From Euperipatoides rowelli (lineage: Eukaryota > Onychophora > Udeonychophora > Euonychophora > Peripatopsidae), in the NCBI GenBank assembly GCA_003024985.2, contig PXIH01S0006294.1: a stretch of 14,659 nt of DNA, one strand, 5' to 3'. How positions within the stretch are numbered: the first letter of the stretch is position 1; the number at the start of each line of letters is the position of its first letter. The notes under the pieces were generated by a model. It searched no databases, had not been told where the DNA came from, and was given only the letters and a program-made list of their open reading frames with translations. The translations under genes and the position numbers were made by a program. This document shows, piece after piece, positions 7,912-14,659 of the stretch.

Positions 7912-9626
7912 TCAAGGGATATCCGCATTAAGAAAATGTATTGTAACATAGTGTAATTGAATCATAGAACAAAAGTGAGCCATGAGTTTGTTAAATCTGA
8001 TACGAATCAGTGAAAATCTAGTCATAAATAGAGTCATCACATAAATTGATTCTTCAAAATATGAAATACAACCCACCATAAACCATATCATTAATCTTAG
8101 CAATAATAGAATCTATATGTTAATCAAATTTAATTCTATCATCCATAATTAGGCCAAGATCTTTATGAACACAGCATTGTTGTATCGGAATGTTACAGAG
8201 AGTATAAGAAAAAGCATCATGTTTAGCCAGTATATTCATAAATTTTGTCTTCTGAGGATTGAGATTTAATTTATTAGAGAGGATTCAAGCAGAGATGCCA
8301 TCTATATCCAATTGCAATAAATATTGCCATTAATACCAGAAACATTTCTAATCAACGTAATATCGTCTGCATATATAAATATATCAGAAGATACACAAGA
8401 TGGCAAATCTTCCAGAAATAAATTGAAGAAGAAGCTTGAGAGCAGTGCACCTTGGGGAAGCCCTCTGTTTAATACATTACTCCTAGAGATGACTCCATTT
8501 ATGTTAATTCTCATGTGTCTGCTTTCAAAATAATCCCTCAACCATAAAATTATAGCTTCTTCGAAACCCANCCCAATAACTTAGCTAAGAGAACGTCATG
8601 AGAAACAGTATCAAAGGCCGAAGCCAAGTCAAAATAAAAAATATCCGAAGACTTATTGGATTCACATTCTCTAAGTAATACATTTGTAGAGCTTATCAAA
8701 TTATCAGTGGTAGAAAGGTTGCGTCTGAAACCATATTATTTAGGCGACAACAGAGAGTTTCCAACCACGTGGATATCCATTATATGCATTATAACTTTTT
8801 CCACAATTTTAGAGATAGGAGAGTTGATAGTGATTGGTCTACAAGAGTTTGCTAACTTTTTTTTTTCCAGATTTAAAAATGGGTAGAATTTATCAGTTTA
8901 GCAATGAATACTGCAAAACAAAAACTGAATTTCTTGACTATATAGTTAGACAGACCATCGTACACAATTGCTCGATAATTACTCATGCCCTTTATTAGCT
9001 CAAGCACTAAACCAGACTCCACATATACAATCGTATCCTTTTCAACATCTATATTGGTAAAAATTAGATCTAATAACGAGCTCAACATACCTCTGAATCT
9101 GGTGTTAGACAAGATATGCTGCACCGGAAAATTAACATCAATAAATCCACAAAATTTGGATCCAAAATGAGAAAGCACTATATAAAGAAACATTCATTAC
9201 CCAATCTATCTCCGGAAGATTAAAGCACCAATGATGACCAAACCATCCGAATTTCCGCTCAAAATGGAAACAAAATTATCCTTGAAAGCATCAAACAGAA
9301 TGACATCATCATCGGTCAAAATTCCTGGAGATCTATAAATAAGACAAAACGGTGATTTCAATTTAGCTGAGGAGAGTGAGAACCACAAGCAATCCATAGA
9401 AAAGTCTATGTCACTCAGAATCTCCAAAGATAAATTATGCTTAACATATGTAGATTAGAAGTCCTCTGCCCTTTTTATCCTGTCTGTCCTTTCTTACCAG
9501 TGCATAATTAAACAGCGACAACTCTTCAACTATGCACAATAAGTCCGGTTGAGCTAACTCAATCATATATTTAAGTTCACATATTTTGTTACAAATAGAA
9601 TTCACATTAGTATAAAAACGTTTCAT
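7912..9626 (-). pseudogene. Copy B ORF2: endonuclease joined to reverse transcriptase, internally deleted
   Basis: The frame at 9441-9626 begins the endonuclease (KRFYTNVNSICNK, then a Tyr/Arg-rich stretch and KGRGLLIYI). The frame at 9206-9427 holds SPFCLIYRSPGIL and stops at GALIFRR. That is the GDFNLP motif with one base lost near 9228. The frame at 8873-9193 carries SSLLDLIFTNID and then passes directly into reverse transcriptase N-terminal sequence (KGMSNYRAIVYDGLSNYIVK), so the SDH motif and linker are missing. Reverse transcriptase continues: CRPITINSPISKIVEK, FDLASAFDTVSHD (motif A), NRGLPQGALLSS (motif B), FIYADDITLI (motif C, catalytic YADD), LNPQKTKFM and VHKDLGLIMDD. Stops replace Gln before YGFR (TAA) and Trp near 8286 (TGA). 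It resembles CR1/Jockey-group elements. Confidence 0.85.
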
Positions 9627-9739
9627 AAATAAGGAACTTGATTGCTATTTGTCTTTTAAGGACACATTCACATCTGATTGCATAATATTTGAGGCTGTAT
9701 AATTAATATCACACTTTAATTGTGAGGAAAAAAACAGAA

Positions 9740-9958
9740 TCACTTGACGTGAGGAAAGCGGTAGAATTTCATCTTTATCATTCTCGTTAATATTTTTTTA
9801 TTTTTATTTTCCAAAAATAATTTTCTCTGACTATATGACCTATCATGGAAAAATTTAACAGACCCTAAAAAATTATCCTTAGAATCTCTGAAGGACAATA
9901 AAACCTTCAAAAAATATTTTTTTTGCAAACACATCCACAAAAGAGATCAAGAATGGTC
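9740..9958 (-). pseudogene. Copy B ORF1 C-terminal fragment
   Basis: The minus-strand frame at 9740-9940 carries VLLSFRDSKDNFLGSVKFFH, matching the position of KNRPIVMSLN in copy A and typical of the end of ORF1 proteins in this retrotransposon group. A shifted frame just upstream (FLISFVDVFAKKIFF) resembles copy A around NLFVSKALRIG. The ORF2 endonuclease begins about 115 bases downstream. The rest of ORF1 lies beyond the inserted block that starts near 9959. Confidence 0.55.
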
Positions 9959-11265
9959 CAGCGGTGGCAGGTACATAGTAGCTGCATAGCTGCAGCACCC
10001 CCAGGAAAAATGAAAAAAAAAAATAATATTTTTGTTTGTATTTATAAATAACAATATTTCCAACATTTTTAAAATATTTATATTATATCATTATATAAAT
10101 GCAATATAACGTGTTAAAGATTACAGCTTTTGTTTCAATATTGAAATTATTTCATTAACGTTATCTCACGGTATCTTACACCATGAACGTTATAGATTAC
10201 GAAACAAAGTAGCTGCCAACTATGTTTTGTTGCAGAATTACCGTATTCATTTATATCCGGCTAGACTCGATATTCATTTGTATTTTTTACTAATGCAAGC
10301 GTTGGATCTTTGGGATCAAGTAGCTGCTCAAGAAAGTAGCATAGCACGGTCACGTGGACTATAGTCTAGGTAACGTTGCTTGACCCTTGACCGTGTTATT
10401 TACGCGAGATTACTACATCCAATTATTCTAGTACACCGTAACACAGTCTAAACCAACGAGATAGAAATATTCTTATTATTTATTTAATAAACACTTAAAA
10501 GAGTCATTTTGACTTAACCAAGTGAGGCCGAAATAGCTTACAAATAAAATAATTGACACACATTGAAATCACATTTGGCCTGGGTTAAAAAACATGAATT
10601 AATACGTCAGAAAGTCAATTTTGAAATATGCTTAGTAAGTTTATAAGTTTTATTTAAGTTTTTTTTTTGTTTAATTTTATTATTATATGGTTAATTGGAT
10701 TTTTAAAGTAGTAAATGGTTTATTGAAAGCCATCTCTAGTTATAAATAGTAATTGACAGCTTAGAACTTAATTTTTGGATTACGAATTTACGAGAAACAA
10801 GATTGGATTTTACTTGCAATTTATATTTTTAATAAAGCAAATATTTTTGTATATACAGCGCCTCATAACATTTATTGATTAATAAATTATACATTTACAT
10901 TTTGGAGAACAATCTTTAAATATCCTGGACTTTTATTTCAGAGAGCTGAAATAAAATAAATGAAAATTAAATCTATAAAATAAATTGCATAATTTCATTA
11001 TTATAATTAAAATATTAAAATAATTTTTCTAATCAGAATAACTTTTTATATATTATTTTAATGATTTTAAATTTCAACATTTTTTAAGTNTCAGGAGAAC
11101 TCATTTTAAGGATGTAAAAGGTTTAAAAACAAAAAAGCTTCAAGGGACTCTGCCCCTGGACCCTGTTGTGGGGTTTTCAGCACCCCCCCCCTCCCAAACT
11201 CCCAGCTGGAACAGCACCCCCATATACAAAACCCAATCAATATGATCTCAAAAAAAAAAGTTTCA
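9959..11265. mobile_element. A+T-rich non-coding insertion splitting copy B ORF1 (type uncertain)
   Basis: Both sides of this block are ORF1 of the same minus-strand element, so about 1.2-1.3 kb has been inserted. The left edge is CAGCGGTGGCAGG with a nearby CTGCATAGCTGCAG palindrome and CAGCACCCCC at 9993. The right edge has GGACTCTGCCCCTGGACCC and CAGCACCCCC at 11178 and 11212. C-rich, CAG-starting ends around an A+T-rich, non-coding core resemble non-autonomous hAT-type elements. However, I found no matching terminal inverted repeat at the right edge and no 8-bp target duplication, so boundaries and class are tentative. No coding sequence lies inside; an open minus frame at its right edge is read-through from ORF1. 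An 8-bp inverted pair, CACGGTCA and TGACCGTG, lies near 10345-10403. Confidence 0.45.
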
Positions 11266-11269
11266 GGGT

Positions 11270-12262
11270 CAGAAACAACTTTCTTAGCCAATGTATTTCC
11301 CCAAAAATTATACATTTCATCCAGATTATAAATATTTTTCTCTCTCCTAATCTGATCTTCTCTTTCATTTATAAGAGAATTGACATTTTCACTTAAATTG
11401 ATGGATATTGTCTCTCGATTTATATCTTCTTCTAAAACTCCATTTCTAACATGACAACGGTCTAACAATTTTAACTCTAGATTGTTCAATCTGTCCTTAA
11501 CCAACCCATAATTATTCTTCAGGTCACAGGAAATATCATTTGCCATAATGGAATCAACTCTTCAAGTAATATCTATAAAACTCATCTCAACTGTTCTAAG
11601 CCTGCTAGCGAGAGTTTTTTTCATTGTTTCTCAGTAACGAANAAATTCTAGCATTATTTAATTCTAATTTCTCAAAATGTTCATCCATTTTTTTAAAGCA
11701 ATCCATTATAGGTGTTCTATTCCCACAATTTTTGCAGATCCATCTTATTTTTGGCTTAGATAAAAACTTAAACTCAGGAGCAGTTAAACCCACACATTTT
11801 TCATGAATCCATTTTGAACATAAACCACACATAATGGAATCCTCAGCTTTATCATGTATTATCAGCTTGCAAGTACTACAATTAACAGGACCAGGATTGA
11901 GTTCAATATCTCCTGATCACAGTAAGATTAACAAACAAAGACTATGACAGTCATATTGAAAAATAATGCTTTTTTTAAATCTCATTTTTCCTTTGTCCAT
12001 AATATAATAAAACAAATGTTACCTTCGACAGACGCAAGTGAAACCACCGATTAGAAACATTATTCACGATATCTAGAACCAAAGGATATTGATGTTTCAA
12101 GATATCATTGATTGAAAGTATATGATTCGACAAAGATAAATCATTAAAAATTAATCGTATAAAAATAACTTCCCATAAAAAACCGTGCTTCATATTTGTA
12201 ATGAAAACACAAAGAATGAAATCTTCAAAAGTAGACAAAAGAAAGGCTTTCAAATGTTCCAA
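11270..12262 (-). pseudogene. Copy B ORF1: N-terminal extension, intact 2A motif, PHD finger, coiled region
   Basis: The frame at 11975-12262 (95 codons) is a hydrophobic and basic extension without known motifs, comparable to the one in copy A. A new frame then gives SLCLLILL, a TGA, and SGDIELNPGP. A C4HC3 PHD-like finger follows: CSTC, CGLC, HEKC and WICKNC. All eight ligands are present, spanning about 11725-11880. Next come a Glu/Lys-rich stretch (FKKMDEHFEKLELNNARI) and, in the frame at 11106-11546, KNNYGLVKDRLNNLELKLLD and INEREDQIRREKNI. The last aligns with RNKREKNI of copy A. ORF1 resumes at 9958 after the insertion. One nonsense change, frameshifts and the insertion make it a pseudogene. 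The long N-terminal extension has no function I can assign. Confidence 0.7.
11887..11913 (-). other. Intact 2A-like ribosome-skipping motif in copy B ORF1
   Basis: The minus strand encodes GDIELNPGP, which fits the 2A consensus D(V/I)ExNPGP exactly. In known 2A peptides the ribosome skips the Gly-Pro bond, giving two separate proteins. The upstream residues (LLILL, stop, SG) form the usual hydrophobic lead-in, apart from a TGA two codons before the motif. Such motifs are known near the start of ORF1 in some CR1-like retrotransposons of marine invertebrates. Its place before the PHD finger suggests that the extension and the finger protein were made separately. Confidence 0.75.
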
Positions 12263-12549
12263 TGAAATCCACCATAAATCTTCAAAATACTACTGAATCC
12301 AGCACTTTTTCACTTGAATATTGTTGTTTATCTTGTATATATTATAAAGAGAAGCAGCATAACTCCAAAATTCCAGTTTCAATGATGATTTACAATAAAA
12401 TTATTAAAAAAATTATACTCTTGAAATCCAAAAGCAAGTAGTCGTATCTGCAGTGCCCTCTGCAGTAGAGTACGTAAATATTATGGTAGACTGCAGATTA
12501 GCGGTAGATCGCACGCTAAAGTAGCGCCTAAGTCAGCTGTATATGAGGT
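12263..12549. other. Non-coding stretch, probable 5' region of copy B
   Basis: No frame resembles a protein. A G+C-richer patch near 12440-12540 contains three CTGCAG sites (12449, 12463 and 12490), and lies upstream of copy B ORF1 on the minus strand. It could be that element's 5' untranslated region or promoter, but nothing proves it. Confidence 0.3.
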
Positions 12550-12861
12550 ATTACATATTCGTAAGTATTTTTCATGTAATGAATTTGTTAACTAGTTACC
12601 TACAACCCATGATTGATTACTGTGTGTCAGTATATCATTTTGGTATAGGAGATCAGAAAAAGTTGGATAACTTTTTGAGAAGGGTCTTCAAAAAGAGTGT
12701 CTGAAATATAAAACATTTTTCTTATGAAGTACGTAGGACAGTTTTGTTGGAAAATGGAATAATGTTTCCAACCCTATGAAAACTTAGGGGTGATCTTATT
12801 TTTATTTATAAAAAATTAATTTTAGAAAATGATTGTAGATTGTTCCTTAAAGTGGTTTATT
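12550..12861 (+). pseudogene. Non-LTR reverse-transcriptase C-terminal fragment (plus strand)
   Basis: The plus-strand frame reads LLTSYLQPMIDYCVSVYHFG, QKKLDNFLRRVFKKSV, then after a TGA (12702-12704) the same frame continues as HFSYEVRRTVLLENGIMFPT and LRGDLIFIYKKL. The PxIDYC motif, the basic KLDNFLRR helix and the later RR-type segment are typical of the region after the reverse transcriptase in non-LTR ORF2 proteins. It runs opposite to its neighbours and shows no polymerase motifs, so it is an isolated relic of another copy. Confidence 0.6.
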
Positions 12862-13022
12862 AGTGCTTTTTTTATAATTAATTTACATTTAGTTTTACCT
12901 AAAAATAATTGTTTAATTCATCAAATTGGAATATTTTATCTAAAACATATTATATTTAATTTCAATAACATTAGGACCTCTGTCCAAATTTGAATCTAAT
13001 CCCCTATAATTTTAAAATTTGA

Positions 13023-13315
13023 TCATCATAGTGAAAACAACAATGATCCCAGGATCGATCCCTGTGGAACTCCATGTGTTACTTTGTTTAAATTTGACTG
13101 TACTTTGTTTACTTCTTCATTAATTCTATAGTCTATCTCAACACAATGTAACCTATTTTCCAGGAAAGATCTTATACAATTATGAGGAATACCTCTTATT
13201 CCATACCCATATAACTTAAGCAAAAATTCATGATTAACACAATCAAATGCTTTTTTTTTTAACCAAAAACACACCATACACTTTTTGTTGTGTATCACAG
13301 CCAGAAGAAACCGAA
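13023..13315 (-). pseudogene. Non-LTR reverse-transcriptase core fragment (minus strand)
   Basis: The 90-codon frame at 13026-13298 holds LKKKAFDCVNHEFLLK (motif A, catalytic-type Asp in AFDCVNH), YGYGIRGIPHN, SFLENRLHCVEID and THGVPQGSILGSLLF (motif B). It stops right after LLF, before the YADD motif C, and the next bases do not continue the domain. Motif A differs clearly from copy B (FDLASAFDTVSHD), so this is a different element, closer to the Jockey/CR1 DCVNH type. It is truncated at both ends. Confidence 0.8.
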
Positions 13316-13354
13316 AAGCGGATTAACCCATAACACTAGTTTAATAACAGAACT

Positions 13355-13466
13355 GGTAACCTACATTAACGGGTATAACATTAACTAAAGCCATTATGTC
13401 TTCAATCTCTGGGAAACTACATCAATGGGTATAATATTAACTAAAGCCATTATCTCTTCAATCTCT
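13355..13466 (+). repeat. 2 x 56-bp diverged tandem duplication
   Basis: Positions 13355-13410 and 13411-13466 align without gaps and differ at about 6 of 56 positions. The most conserved part is TTAACTAAAGCCATTAT followed by CTTCAATCTCT. On the minus strand the copy next to the hAT relic reads in frame with WNAQVAELHF, so the unit may derive from transposase coding sequence. Confidence 0.8.
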
Positions 13467-14610
13467 GTATATTTCCTGTCAAAATGCAATTCAGCAACCT
13501 GAGCATTCCACTAAAACTTTAATATATTTATTATTTAATTTATCCTGATATAACACTTTAAAATGAACTTTTTTTTTACAATTTTTTTATCAAAAATTAA
13601 CAGACTAAAAATGAATGATCATCATGACAATGCCTGCACAATCATCTTTATCTTCTCCAGATTATTAGACAGTGGAGTGCATTTGTCTATTGAGTTCTTA
13701 GCTTACAAGGTTTAGGTTATGGACAAATCATTTGAGTGCTTGCTGAGAAAATACTTTGTGAAGTGTTTACCATGTTGGCAGCCCCATCTGTTATACAGGA
13801 AACAATCTTCTGAACAGGAACTTTCCATTCATCGAATACAGAAAGTACTGTTATTCCTAATGTCTTTGCTGTGTGTGATTCTGTCAATGGTTGTGTTGCT
13901 ATATTTATGGAGTCCATTGAATACTGATGTATAAAATGCAATGTGATTCTCAAATACGATGTCGTATTAATCAGTCCACACATCATCTGTCAATGAAAAA
14001 TAGGCCCATTTCTCCACTTCCTTGACACAAGAAATTTTTAAATCTTCAGAGAGTTCATCATTGCTGGTAGTAATTTTTTTTTCGGCCTGGCAATTGAATC
14101 TTTTTGCCCAAATAAGTATTAGTTTGTGTAAACTTTGACTTTCTATAATTTCAAATGGTAAGCAGTTCTCTATAAAAAAGCCATGCAAATGATATAAAAA
14201 AATGCTCATAGGTCAAACTTTGTGTATCATAGGGAGTCATTGAAGATGGACTTATCTTTTTGGCAGTCTTTTATAAAGTTTTTAACTTCTGGGTCTTCAT
14301 GTCGATCTTCATTCAACATTTTGTTTTGATGATAGTGTTGCACATGTTTTCTTAGATTGCTGGTATTTCCAGAATGAGAATACAACTTGTTGCAGTGTTT
14401 ACATCTGGTTCGCTGCTTGTCAACTTTGATAAAATCATCCCAGACATCACTAGTGTGAGTCCATTTTTCTCGTTTTGATGGGCCTGGTGTTCCAAAGTCT
14501 TCAATGTGGAGTACTGATGGTTCTGGGAATGGTGATGGGATTTCATACCTTTCTGAAGCATTGACCATCCAAATGAGGAAATTGTTTGGTAGTCTTCTAC
14601 AACAAAACAA
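13440..14610 (-). pseudogene. hAT transposase pseudogene with BED zinc finger (ZBED-like)
   Basis: The frame at 14227-14610 has a BED-type DNA-binding finger: SDVWDDFIKVD, Cys70 and Cys73 in CKHC, then NTSNLRKH with His89 and His94. The frame at 13967-14209 continues with the conserved N-terminal region (LPFEIIESQSLHKLI) and ends LTDDVWTD, the TTDxWT motif with the first catalytic-type Asp. The frame at 13717-13986 has SYLRITLHFIHQYSMDS, ESHTAKTLGI, FDEWKVPVQKI and CITDGAANMV, the TDNAANM motif with the second Asp. Weaker fragments follow: NSIDKCTPLSNNLEKIKMIV near 13650 and WNAQVAELHF near 13500, the latter perhaps the TRWNS block. The C-terminal part with the catalytic Glu and dimerisation domain is absent. 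A splice acceptor precedes the finger exon. Confidence 0.8.
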
Positions 14611-14634
14611 AGAAAAAAAAGTAAATAAAAATTG
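14611..14634 (-). other. Probable 3' splice site before the BED finger exon
   Basis: On the minus strand a pyrimidine-rich run TTTTTTTTCTTTGTTTTG leads to TTGTAG/AAGACTACC near 14590-14600. Coding resemblance starts only after it (MVNASERYE). ZBED/hAT genes often have an upstream non-coding exon, so the start given near 14610 may lie in intron sequence and the true start may be the ATG at about 14565. Confidence 0.4.
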
Positions 14635-14659
14635 AATAATAAATGATAAAAGATAAAAG

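Noticed and set aside
11106-11269. C-terminal part of the 146-codon minus frame as protein (Gly/Pro-rich end)
   Set aside because: It is read-through from ORF1 into the C-rich end of the inserted block; the composition follows the repeat.
12550-13315. Twin-priming (5' inversion) origin for the two opposed reverse-transcriptase pieces
   Set aside because: The order of the pieces is opposite to that produced by 5' inversion.
1-14659. CRISPR array, tRNA/rRNA genes, bacterial operons, riboswitches
   Set aside because: No regularly spaced identical repeats, no cloverleaf or rRNA sequence seen by eye, and the spliced, A+T-rich, transposon-filled character is eukaryotic.

Overview
This window looks like A+T-rich nuclear DNA from an animal. 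A hemipteran-like arthropod is my guess, but I cannot place it with certainty. I see no intact host gene, no tRNA or rRNA, no CRISPR array and no bacterial-style operon. Almost everything recognisable is decayed transposable element (TE) coding sequence, most of it on the minus strand. The decay is by single-base indels and by stops that are mostly transition-type.

Layout by position: (1) 231-2062, minus: a broken gene of the DUF7869-type element-associated family, with a two-exon structure and an acidic C-terminal tail. (2) 2316-5133: a complete but dead piggyBac element with TTAA target duplications, matching terminal repeats and a frameshifted transposase read on the minus strand. (3) A short motif (consensus about GTGGAGAAGGCTAGTTTTGG) occurs at 1-25, 2267-2287, 5134-5152, 5166-5183, 5210-5228 and 5376-5393. 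It therefore brackets both elements, as if they landed in an old minisatellite. (4) 5709-7900, minus: non-LTR retrotransposon copy A, with ORF1 followed by an endonuclease fragment. (5) 7905-12300, minus: related copy B, with ORF1, endonuclease and reverse transcriptase. Its ORF1 is split by an A+T-rich insertion of about 1.2-1.3 kb with C-rich ends (about 9959-11265). (6) 12550-13315: two reverse-transcriptase scraps on opposite strands. (7) About 13440-14610, minus: a BED-finger hAT transposase relic, with a 56-bp tandem duplication at its eroded 3' end.

The most interesting feature is in the two retrotransposon copies. ORF1 carries a 2A-like ribosome-skipping motif directly before a PHD-type zinc finger, behind a long hydrophobic/basic N-terminal extension. 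In copy B the motif reads GDIELNPGP and is intact, although a TGA lies two codons upstream. In copy A the same motif is wrecked by substitutions and a one-base deletion. The parent element probably made two separate proteins from ORF1.

No genes here work together as a pathway. The region is a graveyard of successive insertions by at least four unrelated TE classes.
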